A stretch of 50,571 nucleotides of DNA from Pseudomonas citronellolis (lineage in GTDB: Bacteria; Pseudomonadota; Gammaproteobacteria; Pseudomonadales; Pseudomonadaceae), in assembly GCF_029335315.1 (NCBI RefSeq), contig NZ_JARJLT010000079.1, positions 1 through 50,571 of the forward strand. The letters are read 5' to 3'. Position 1 is the first letter of the stretch; every line of letters begins with the position of its first letter. Shown one piece after another: positions 36,311-46,000 of this stretch. The notes beneath the pieces were generated by a model. That model was not told where the DNA came from. It saw only the letters and a program-made list of their open reading frames with translations, and made no database searches. The translations under genes were made by a program, and so were the position numbers.

Positions 36311-36324
36311 GGGCAGGTTTTCAG

Positions 36325-36648
36325 TCAGCGTTCGAAGCCGTAGGCGCGCTCCACCCGCGCCACGCGTACCGCGAAGCGCGCGTACCAGTCCCGCCGGCCG
36401 CCCTCGCGCGCCAGCTGGTGCTCGGCGTTCTCGCGCCAGTGGCGGATGCTGGCCTCGTCCTGCCAGTAGGACACCGTGATGCCCAGGCCGTCCTCGCCGC
36501 GCGCCGATTCCACGCCCAGGTAGCCCGGTTGCTCGCGCGCCAGTTCGAGCATGCGTTCGGCGGTTTCGCCGTAGCCGCTGTCTTGCGTGGTGCGCAGCGA
36601 AGTGAAGATCACCGCGAAGTAGCGCGGTTGCGGGGTGCTGGCGATCAT
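36325..36648 (-). CDS. Antibiotic-biosynthesis-monooxygenase (ABM) domain protein
   Basis: A 107-residue single-domain ferredoxin-like protein. The ABM pattern is present: YFAVIFTSLRT, then YGETAERMLELAREQPGYLG, ESARGEDGLGITVSYWQDEA and IRHWRENAEHQLAREGGR. Such proteins act as small cofactor-free monooxygenases, haem-degrading enzymes or simply bind small molecules. Its start overlaps the stop of the glutaminase-like gene by 4 bases, so the two are coupled, and both are divergent from a LysR gene. The substrate cannot be inferred. Confidence 0.85.
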   Translation of the reverse strand: MIASTPQPRYFAVIFTSLRTTQDSGYGETAERMLELAREQPGYLGVESARGEDGLGITVSYWQDEASIRHWRENAEHQLAREGGRRDWYARFAVRVARVERAYGFER

Positions 36649-37367
36649 GCGGGGTGCCTCGCGTGGCGGTTGGCGGCGCGCAGGAAGGCTTCGGCCAGCG
36701 GTACGCTGACGCCGGCCAGGGCCTTGCGCTCGGGCTGGAACAGGGTGGCGACGAAGAACGGATGGTCGCTGGCTTCCAGGGCGCGGATGCTGCCGTCCTC
36801 GCCATGGGCGCTGGCCTGCAGCGCGTCGCCGAACAGCGCCTCCTGGTACTCCGGGTTGACCCCGTAGCTACAACGGTAGCCCTCGCGGATGCTCGGCTGG
36901 CCGTAGACCTCGGCCAGCCGCGAACCGGCGCGCAGCGTTATGTTTTCGCGCACCTCGATCAGCGCGCAGGGCAGGGCGTGGATCACCGCCCGCGTGGCGC
37001 GCGGCTCCACCTCGCCGTGGGTGGCGTCGTCCCAGCCGAGCACGTTGCGCGCACGCTCCAGCAGGGCGTGCTGGAAACCGGCGCAGGTGCCCAGGTAGGG
37101 CACCTGGCGGCTGCGCGCATGGGCGATGGCGCGCAGCGCGCCTTCGGTGCTGCGGTAGGGGCTGCCGGGGGTGCACCAGAAACCGGAATAGCCGTCCAGC
37201 GGCAGGCCGTTGGCCAGGCGCTGGGTATCCAGCCATTCCAGGCGCAGGGTGCCGGCGTGGGCCAGCAGCGACTGCTGCAGCGCCAGGGGAATCGCCCAGT
37301 GCGCGGTGACCCGGCTGTCGCGGTCGCCGATCAGGCCGATCCGTAAGACCTTGCGTACCTTGCGCAT
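36645..37367 (-). CDS. CTP-synthase C-terminal-like glutamine amidotransferase protein, His replaced
   Basis: A 240-residue protein resembling the class I glutaminase domain of CTP synthase without the synthetase half. It begins VLRIGLIGDRDSRVTAHWAI. The nucleophile elbow is YLGTCAGFQHALLE with Cys95. The other catalytic block, normally FHPEF in CTP synthase, reads VATLFQPERKAL, so His is replaced by Gln211 while Glu213 remains. This suggests loss of glutaminase activity or a changed reaction. The start at 37367 has GGGGAACT upstream; an alternative ATG at 37394 lacks a ribosome site. It overlaps the ABM gene and faces a divergent LysR regulator across a palindrome-rich 104-base region. Confidence 0.75.
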   Translation of the reverse strand: MRKVRKVLRIGLIGDRDSRVTAHWAIPLALQQSLLAHAGTLRLEWLDTQRLANGLPLDGYSGFWCTPGSPYRSTEGALRAIAHARSRQVPYLGTCAGFQHALLERARNVLGWDDATHGEVEPRATRAVIHALPCALIEVRENITLRAGSRLAEVYGQPSIREGYRCSYGVNPEYQEALFGDALQASAHGEDGSIRALEASDHPFFVATLFQPERKALAGVSVPLAEAFLRAANRHARHPA

Positions 37368-37420
37368 CCCCAGTTCCCCTGCACTGACACCCATTGGCGG
37401 GCGATGCTGGCCACTTTATA

Positions 37421-37457
37421 GTTGCGCTGGCGCAATCGAAATTGGCGATTGCGCAAC
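37421..37457. promoter_or_regulatory. Compound inverted-repeat operator between GATase-like gene and lysR
   Basis: Two overlapping palindromes lie here: TTGCGC-TG-GCGCAA (37422-37435) and GCGCAATCG-N7-CGATTGCGC (37430-37454, perfect 9-bp arms). The right half then extends to GCGCAAC, so the TTGCGC/GCGCAA half-site occurs three times. The layout fits a LysR tetramer binding region in a divergent promoter. Confidence 0.6.
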
Positions 37458-37471
37458 CCATGAGTGCGTCT

Positions 37472-38377
37472 ATGCAATACCGATTGGAATACACCGACCT
37501 CGCCCTGGTGCTCGCCCTGGTGCGTGGCGGCAACCTGGCGCGGGCCGCGGAACTGCTGGCGGTGGACGTGTCCACCGTGTTCCGCGCCGTGCGCCGGCTG
37601 GAGAAGGCGCTGGGCATGGCGCTGTTCGAGAAGGGCCGCGCCGGCTACCTGCCCAGCGCCACCGCGCAGCAGCTGGCGCGCCAGGCCGAGCTGGCCGAGC
37701 AGGCCCTGGAAGCCGCGCGGGTCGGCCTGGAGCAGGGCCGCGAGGTGCTCAGCGGCACGGTACGCCTGACCTGCACCGACGCCGTGCTGCACGGCCTGCT
37801 GCTGCCGGCGCTGGGGCGCTTCATGGGCGACTACCCGGGGCTGCACCTGGAGCTGTCCACCTCCAACGCCTTCGCCAACCTCGGCCGCCGCGACGCCGAC
37901 ATCGCCCTGCGCCTGACCACCGCGCCGCCGGAGTACCTGGTCGGCCGCCGCCTGGGCGAGGTGCGCTACGCGCTCTGCGCCCACGCCGACTACCTGGCCG
38001 CCAACGCCGGGCGCGACTGGGGCGAGCTGAGCTGGATCGCCCCGGACGAATTCATGCCCGACCACCCCAGCGTGGCCTGGCGCCGCCAGGGTTTCCCGGC
38101 GGTGACCCCGGCGTACCGTTGCGGCAGCATGCTCTCGGTGCTCGAACTGTGCCGCGCCGGCCTGGGCCTGGCGGCGCTGCCGGACTACCTGCTGCGCGAC
38201 GGCGACGGCCTGCGCGTGCTGCAGCCGGACCTGGCGGGCTGCGGCACCGCGCTCTGGCTGCTGACCCGCCCGGATTGCCGGGCGTTGCGCACGGTGGTCA
38301 CGCTGTTCGAGGAGCTGGCGCGGCATATCCACCTGCCGGCCGCCGCGCCGGCTCAGGGCGCCGCCGACGGACGCTGA
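37472..38377 (+). CDS. LysR-family regulator, divergent
   Basis: A 301-residue LysR-type regulator: helix-turn-helix at the N-terminus (MQYRLEYTDLALVLALVRGG, then VDVSTVFRAVRRLEKALGMA) and an effector domain from about residue 95 (GTVRLTCTDAVLHGLLLPAL). An ATG at 37460 would add four residues (MSAS); the farther open frame to 37394 overlaps the operator and is rejected. It is divergent from the glutaminase-like/ABM pair, which it probably regulates together with itself through the repeats at 37421-37457. The effector is unknown. The 148 bases after it hold no gene and lead to the export locus. Confidence 0.87.
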   Translation: MQYRLEYTDLALVLALVRGGNLARAAELLAVDVSTVFRAVRRLEKALGMALFEKGRAGYLPSATAQQLARQAELAEQALEAARVGLEQGREVLSGTVRLTCTDAVLHGLLLPALGRFMGDYPGLHLELSTSNAFANLGRRDADIALRLTTAPPEYLVGRRLGEVRYALCAHADYLAANAGRDWGELSWIAPDEFMPDHPSVAWRRQGFPAVTPAYRCGSMLSVLELCRAGLGLAALPDYLLRDGDGLRVLQPDLAGCGTALWLLTRPDCRALRTVVTLFEELARHIHLPAAAPAQGAADGR

Positions 38378-38525
38378 AAATCCTCGCGCCGGGCTCTAGG
38401 ACGGGCCTGCCGGCGCAGGCTGATGGCACGAATGATGGCAGCTGTCCGGGGGCACCCTGCAGAAGTCCATTTCCTACAGCCGACCACTCCCTTAGACTCC
38501 GCCCAGCCTGACTAGGAGGGGTAGG

Positions 38526-39307
38526 ATGCAAGGCCGTATCGGATTCGCAATAGCAGTGGCAGTGGGCTTGATGGGGCAGGTGCAGGCGGCGTCGGAGGCT
38601 CCGGCGGACCCACTGCTGCCGATCCCCGCCGTGGATGCCGGGACGGCCGCCAAGCGCGAGGTGCGCGGCGTGCTGCACGCCCGCGAGCAGGCGATGCTGT
38701 CCAGCGAGCTGGCCGGGCGCATCCTCGAGATGCCGTTCGCCGAGGGCCAGGCCTTCAAGAAGGGCGACGTGCTGGTGCGTTTCGACTGCTCCGCCTACCA
38801 GGCCCAGCTCAACGCCGCCCAGGCCGGGGTGCGCGCCGCCGGCGAGGAGCTGGCGCACAACCGCCAGCTGGCCTCGCTGAATTCGGTGGGTCGCTACGAA
38901 GTGGCGCTGGCCGAGGCCAAGCAGGCCGAAGCCCAGGCCCAGGCCCAGGTCTACCAGGTGCAGGTGCGCCGCTGCGCCGTGCAGGCGCCGTACGACGGCC
39001 AGGTGGTGCAGCGCAAGGCGCAGCCGTTCGAGAGCGTCGCCAGCGGCGCGCCGCTGCTGGAGATCGTCGACAACCGCAGCCTGGAAATCCGCCTGCTGGT
39101 GCCGTCGCGCTGGCTAGGCAAGCTCAAGCCCGGCCTGCATTTCAGCTTCACCCCGGACGAAACCGGGCAGCCGCTGCAGGTCGAGGTCAAGCGCCTGGGC
39201 GCACGCATCGACGAGGCCAGCCAGACCCTGCTGCTGATCGCCGGAGTGCCCGCCGCCGACGGCCTGGTGGCCGGCATGAGCGGCACCGCGCAGTTCCCGG
39301 AGAGCCC

Positions 39308-39311
<4 letters not shown>
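38526..39311 (+). CDS. Periplasmic adaptor (HlyD/RND membrane-fusion type), short
   Basis: A 261-residue exported adaptor. A signal peptide (MQGRIGFAIAVAVGLMGQVQ, cleavage near Ala22) precedes a lipoyl half (LSSELAGRILEMPFAEGQAF), a short coiled-coil (residues about 95-145, with AEAKQAEAQAQAQVYQVQVR), the second lipoyl half (CAVQAPYDGQVVQRKAQPFE) and a beta-barrel domain. AGGAGGGG gives it a strong ribosome site. Its stop overlaps the next gene (ATGA), making it the first of a three-gene operon with two further HlyD-domain proteins. No RND pump is nearby, so despite its similarity to efflux adaptors it probably serves the M50/TolC export locus. Confidence 0.85.
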
Positions 39312-40624
<1,313 letters not shown>

Positions 40625-40626
40625 AC

Positions 40627-42726
40627 ATGCAGCTGCCGGCGCTGCGCGAGGACCTGCAGCTCTCCGAGGCCGCCCCGGCCTTCGACGGCGCCCCGCAATG
40701 GGTGCTCAACGACCCCCTGCGCGGGCGCTACTTCAAGCTCGGCGAGGCCGCCGTGCGGCTGCTGCGCCACTGGGCCAGGGGCGTGCCGCCGGCGGTGCTG
40801 GCGGCGGCCAACCAGGGCGGCGGCCGCGCGCTGGGCGAGGACGACCTGGAACAGCTGCTGCGCTTCCTCCGCGAGCACGACCTGGTCGCCCCGCTGGACC
40901 CGGAGCAGCGCGCCAGCTACGCGAACAAGCTCGCCGCGCGGCGCGAAAGCCTGTGGCAGAAGGCGCTGCACCAGTACCTGTTCTTCCGCATCCCGCTGTG
41001 GCGCCCGGACCCCTTCCTCGAACGCACCTGGCCCTGGCTCGCGCGCCACGGCGGCGCGCTGCTGCGCTTCGGCCTGCCCGCCGTGCTGGCGCTCGGGCTG
41101 TTCCTGGTGGCGCGCGACTGGGACCGCTTCATCGGCGGCTTCTCCTACCTGTTCAGCTGGTCCGGGGCGCTGGCCTTCGGCGTCGCCCTGTGGCTGGCCA
41201 AGTTCTGCCACGAGCTGGGCCACGCCTACATGGCCAAGCGCGCCGGCTGCCGGGTACACAGCATGGGCATCGCCTTCGTGGTGCTGTTGCCGATGTTCTA
41301 CACCGACGTCTCCGACGCCTGGCGCGTCAGCGACCGCCGCAGCCGCCTGTTGATCGGCGCCGGCGGAGTGCTGGCCGAACTGCTGCTGGCCTGCGTGGCG
41401 CTGCTGGCCTGGTCGCTGCTGGCCGACGGGCCGCTGCGCACTGCGGCCTTCCTGCTGGCCAGCGCCACCTGGGTGACCACGGTGGCGATCAACCTCAACC
41501 CGTTCATGCGCTTCGACGGCTACTTCCTGCTCAGCGACCTGCTCGCCGTGGACAACCTCCAGGGCCGCGCCTTCGCCCTGTGCCGCTGGCGCCTGCGCGA
41601 AGCGCTGTTCGGCTACGGCGCGCCGATGCCCGAGCCCTGGCCGCCGCGCCTGCGCCGCCAGCTGCTGCTGTGGGGCTACGCCTCCTGGCTGTGGCGCGTG
41701 GCGCTGTTCTTCGGTATCGCCCTGGCGGTGTACCACCTGTTCTTCAAGGTGCTGGGGATCTTCCTGATGCTGGTCGAGCTGGGCTGGTTCATCGCGCTGC
41801 CGATCTGCCGCGAACTGAAGCTCTGGTGGCAACACCGCGAGCGCGCCGAGCGCCGCCGCGCCTGGCCCACCCTGGGCGCCGGCCTCGCGCTGCTGCTGGT
41901 GCTGCTGGTGCCCTGGCGCACCTCGGTGGAGGTGCCGGCGGTGCTGGAGGCCTCGCAGGTGGCCGAGGTGCATACCCCGGTGGCGGGGCGCGTGGTCCGC
42001 GTGCTGGTCGCCGAAGGGCAGGCGTTGCAGGCCGGCGAGCCGATGCTGGAGCTGGAGTCACCGGACATCGAGGCCCGCCTGGGCATCGCCGGCCATGAAA
42101 TCCGCGCGCTGCAACTGCAGATCGCCCGCGCTTCGGCCAACCCGCTGACGGTGGCCGACGCCGGGGTGCTGGAAAGCCAGCTGGCGCAGTCCCTGGCGGA
42201 TTACCGGGGGCTGGCGGCGCAGCGCGAGCGCCTGCTGCTGCGTGCGCCCCAGGCCGGCGTGGTGCGCGACCTGGACAGCGAGCTGCGCGCCGGCCAGTGG
42301 CTGGCGCCGGAGCAGTTGCTGCTGCGCGTGGTGGGCGAGCAACGACCGAAGCTGCGCGGCTATGTCGAACAGCAGGCCCTGGCGCGCCTGGCGCCGGGCG
42401 CCGAAGGGCGCTTCATCGCCGAGCAGCCGGGCCTGGCCACGCTGCCGGTGCGCCTGGCGGAGCTGGATACCGCCAGCAGCGCGGCGCTGGCCTTGCCGCT
42501 GCTCGCCTCGGACCTCGGCGGCCCGCTGGCGGTGCGTCGCGACGCCGAGCAGCGCGCGGTGCCGGAACACGCCCAGTACGGCGCGCGCCTGGACGTGCAG
42601 GGCGAGGCCCGGCCGCCGTTGCAGGCGCTGCGCGGGGTGGCGGTGCTGGACGGGCGCAGCGAGTCGATCCTCGGCGGCTTCCTGCGACGCCTGGCGGCCC
42701 TCGGCGTGCGGGAAAGCGGTTTCTGA
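40627..42726 (+). CDS. M50 zinc metallopeptidase with PqqD-like and HlyD/lipoyl domains
   Basis: A 699-residue polytopic membrane protein. The N-terminal ~95 residues (YFKLGEAAVRLLRHWARGVP, LGEDDLEQLLRFLREHDLV) resemble a PqqD-type peptide-binding domain. The membrane region carries the site-2-protease zinc motif HELGH (His195, Glu196, His199) and the partner motif NPFMRFDGYFLLSDLL with Asp297. After the last helices, a periplasmic lipoyl/HlyD part follows (AEVHTPVAGRVVRVLVAEGQ, LLLRAPQAGVVRDLDSELRA). This is the architecture of YydH-type peptide zinc metalloproteases linked to export. All catalytic residues are present, so it should be an active intramembrane peptidase. It closes the three-gene operon and stands where an ABC exporter would be in a type I secretion locus. 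Confidence 0.87.
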   Translation: MQLPALREDLQLSEAAPAFDGAPQWVLNDPLRGRYFKLGEAAVRLLRHWARGVPPAVLAAANQGGGRALGEDDLEQLLRFLREHDLVAPLDPEQRASYANKLAARRESLWQKALHQYLFFRIPLWRPDPFLERTWPWLARHGGALLRFGLPAVLALGLFLVARDWDRFIGGFSYLFSWSGALAFGVALWLAKFCHELGHAYMAKRAGCRVHSMGIAFVVLLPMFYTDVSDAWRVSDRRSRLLIGAGGVLAELLLACVALLAWSLLADGPLRTAAFLLASATWVTTVAINLNPFMRFDGYFLLSDLLAVDNLQGRAFALCRWRLREALFGYGAPMPEPWPPRLRRQLLLWGYASWLWRVALFFGIALAVYHLFFKVLGIFLMLVELGWFIALPICRELKLWWQHRERAERRRAWPTLGAGLALLLVLLVPWRTSVEVPAVLEASQVAEVHTPVAGRVVRVLVAEGQALQAGEPMLELESPDIEARLGIAGHEIRALQLQIARASANPLTVADAGVLESQLAQSLADYRGLAAQRERLLLRAPQAGVVRDLDSELRAGQWLAPEQLLLRVVGEQRPKLRGYVEQQALARLAPGAEGRFIAEQPGLATLPVRLAELDTASSAALALPLLASDLGGPLAVRRDAEQRAVPEHAQYGARLDVQGEARPPLQALRGVAVLDGRSESILGGFLRRLAALGVRESGF

Positions 42727-42744
42727 GCGACCGGCGGTACTGGA

Positions 42745-42835
42745 CTGAGAATTTTTCGCGAAATTCCTCTGAATTAACGCTGATACATATGTACGAAAAT
42801 TCTCTACTGCCATAGCATTCGGGTAATTGCAATTT
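42745..42835. promoter_or_regulatory. AT-rich control region upstream of the large surface protein
   Basis: In the 285-base gap before the large gene, an AT-rich stretch contains GAATTT/AAATTC arms (42749-42766) overlapping the perfect palindrome TTTCGCGAAA (42754-42763), and the perfect palindrome TACATATGTA (42784-42793). This suggests a separate, regulated promoter for the large gene. I could not assign -35/-10 elements or a known regulator. Confidence 0.4.
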
Positions 42836-43011
42836 GCCAGTCCGCAGTAACGCAGGGATGCTCGCCGGCACGCACGAATCTCGTCGCGCCACCCGCCCTC
42901 CCTGTGTTTCCGGTTCACGCCGCACTGCCGGCCGGTCCAGTTCCACCCGACAACCGACAAGAACACAGGCGCCCGGGCCATCCCGCGGTGGCCGGCCAAG
43001 AGGTGCCCTGC

Positions 43012-46000
43012 ATGCAATGGATCAAGCGCGTATTCCGTGCGGCTGACAGCCGTCCGGTGGCTTTGCAATCGGCTCAGGCTCCGCTGATCGTGGCCCTGGA
43101 GCCCCGCATGATGTTCGACGGCGCCGCCGTCGCCAGCGCCGCCGAGGCGGCTAAGCCGGAAGCCGCGCCGGCCCAGGCCGACGCCGCCCAGGGCAGCCAC
43201 GCCGACGCCAGCGACAGCCATGACACCGCGACCGCAGCACCGCCGGCCGCGGCCACCTCCGACCAGCGCCACGAGATCGTCTTCGTCGACAGCAACGTCG
43301 CCGACTACCAGCAACTGGTGGCCGACGCCAAGCCGGGCACCGAAGTGGTGGTGCTCGACGCCTCGGGCAACGGCCTGCAGCAGATGGCCGACTACCTGCG
43401 CGGTCGCGAAGGCATCGACGCCATCCATGTGATCAGCCACGGCCAGGCCGGCGAAGTGCGCTTCGGCAGCCTGGTGCTGAGCGAGGCCAACCTGTCCAGC
43501 TACCAGGCGTTGCTGGCCGAGCTGGGCCAATCCCTGAGCGCCGACGGCGACCTGCTGCTGTACGGCTGCGACGTGGGCGAGGGCGCCGCCGGCAGCGCCT
43601 TCGTCAAGGCCCTGGCGGACGCCACCGGCGCCGACGTGGCCGCCTCCAGCGACCCCACCGGCAGCGCCGCGCTGGGCGGCGACTGGGCCCTGGAAACCAG
43701 CAGCGGCAGCATCGAGACCGCTGCGCTGTTCGCCGGCGGCCAGGCCTCCGGCTGGGATCACCTGCTGGCCTACAAGGCGTTCCCCACCGACAAGACCTAC
43801 TCGGAGTCCGCCCAGGGCCAGGACGTCGACGCCTACACCACCAACGCCGAGCAGAGCCGCGATCTGTTCCTGCTGAACAAGACCGGTACCTACACCTTCT
43901 CCGGCCACGTCGAGTCCGGCGGGCCGAACGACGCCACCGACGTGATCCCCGTGGAGCTGCCGAACGGCGCCTACATCAGCAGCTACACGCTTACCGTCAA
44001 CAACGTGGTGATTTCCAGCGGCACCTCGTTCACCGTCGAGAACCTGTCCGACTCGACCTTCTTCCGCCAGACCGGGATGACCACCCAGACGGTCAACAAC
44101 GCCATCCAGTCCGGCCTGTACAGCTTCACCATCGGCAACGGCACCGTGGTCGCCGACTACGTGCTGACCCTGGACGTGGTGGTGCCCAACGTCGCCCCGA
44201 CGGTCGCCCTGTCCGGCGGTTCCAGCGCCTACGTCGAAGGCAACAACGTCACCAGCACGGTGGCGGTGGACAGCGGGCTGACCCTGTCCGACCCGGACAA
44301 CACCACCCTGGCCAGCGCCACCGTCTCGATCGGCTCGGGCTACCACAGCGACCAGGATGTGCTGGGCTTCACCGCCAACGTCAGCAACTTCGGCAACATC
44401 ACCGGCAGCTACAACGGTGCCACCGGCGTGCTGACACTGACCTCGTCCAATGCCACCGCCACCCTGGCGCAGTGGCAGGCGGCGCTGCGCTCGGTGACCT
44501 ACTCGAACAGCTCCGACACGCCGGACACCAGCAGCCGCGCCATCAGCATCACGGTCAACGACGGCGTGGCCGACAGCGCCACGGTCACCCGCAGCGTGAC
44601 CGTGGCCAGCACCAACGACACACCGGTCGTCACCGCCAGCGGCGGCAACACCGCCTTCACCGAAGGCAACGACGTCACCAGCACGCCGGTCGCCGTCGAC
44701 AGCGGCATCACCGTCACCGACCGCGACAACACCAGCCTGGTCTCTGGCTCCGTGGCCATCACCGGCGGCTTCCAGAGCGGCCAGGACGTGCTGGCGTTCA
44801 CCAACAACCCGGCGACCATGGGCAACATCGTCGGCAGCTACAGCGCGGCCAGCGGCATCCTCAGCCTGAGTTCCGCCGGCGGCACCGCGAACCTGGCGCA
44901 ATGGCAGGCGGCGCTGCGCTCGATCACCTACAGCAACAGCTCGGATGCCCCGAACACCGCCAACCGCACCGTCAGCTTCAGCGTCAACGACGGCAGTACC
45001 AGCAGCGTCGCGGCGACCAGGACCGTCACGGTCACCGCGGTCAACGACACGCCGGTGGTGAGCGCATCCGGCGGCAGCGCCGCCTTCGTCGAAGGCAACA
45101 ACGTGACCAGCACCCCGGTGGTGGTCGACAGCGGCATCGGCGTCAGCGATCTCGACAGTGGCACGCTTGCCTCTGCCAGCGTTTCCATCACCGGCAACCT
45201 GCACACGGCCGAAGACGTGCTGGGTTTCAGCAACACCAATAGCACGCTCTTCGGCAACATCACTAGCAGCTACAACGCGGGCACCGGCGTACTCAGCCTG
45301 ACCTCCGCCGGCGGCATCGCGACCTTGGCCCAGTGGCAGAACGCGTTGAGTTCGGTGACCTATACCAACACCTCCGAAGCGCCGAACACCGCCAACCGCA
45401 CCATCAGCTTCGCCGTCAACGACGGGAGCACGACCAGCACCGCCGCGACCCGCACCCTCACCGTCACGGCCGTCAACGACACGCCGGTGAACAGCGCCTC
45501 GGGCGGTAGCGCCGCGTTCGTCGAAAGCAGCAGCGGCGTCAGCACGCCGGTGGCGGTGGATAGCGGCTTCACCGTCAGCGACGCGGACAACACCACACTG
45601 GCCAGCGCCAAGGTCAGCGTCACGGGCAACTTCCACAGCGACCAGGACGTGCTGGGCTTCACCAACACCAGCTCGTCCACCTTCGGCAACATCGTCGCCT
45701 CCTACAACGCGGGCAACGGCGAGCTGACCCTGACTTCCAGCAACGCCACGGCGACCCTGGCGCAATGGCAGGCGGCGCTGCGCGCGGTCACCTACACCAA
45801 CAGCTCCGGCGAGCCGAATACCGCCACCCGCACCCTCAGCTTCGTCACCAACGATGGCGCCAGCGACAGCAACACGGTGACCAGGACCCTCACCGTCACC
45901 GCCGTCAACACGACGCCGGTGGTGACCACCGACGCCGGCAGCGCTGCCTTCGTCGCCGGCGACAACGTCGCCAGCACTCCGGTGGCGATCGACAGCGGCC

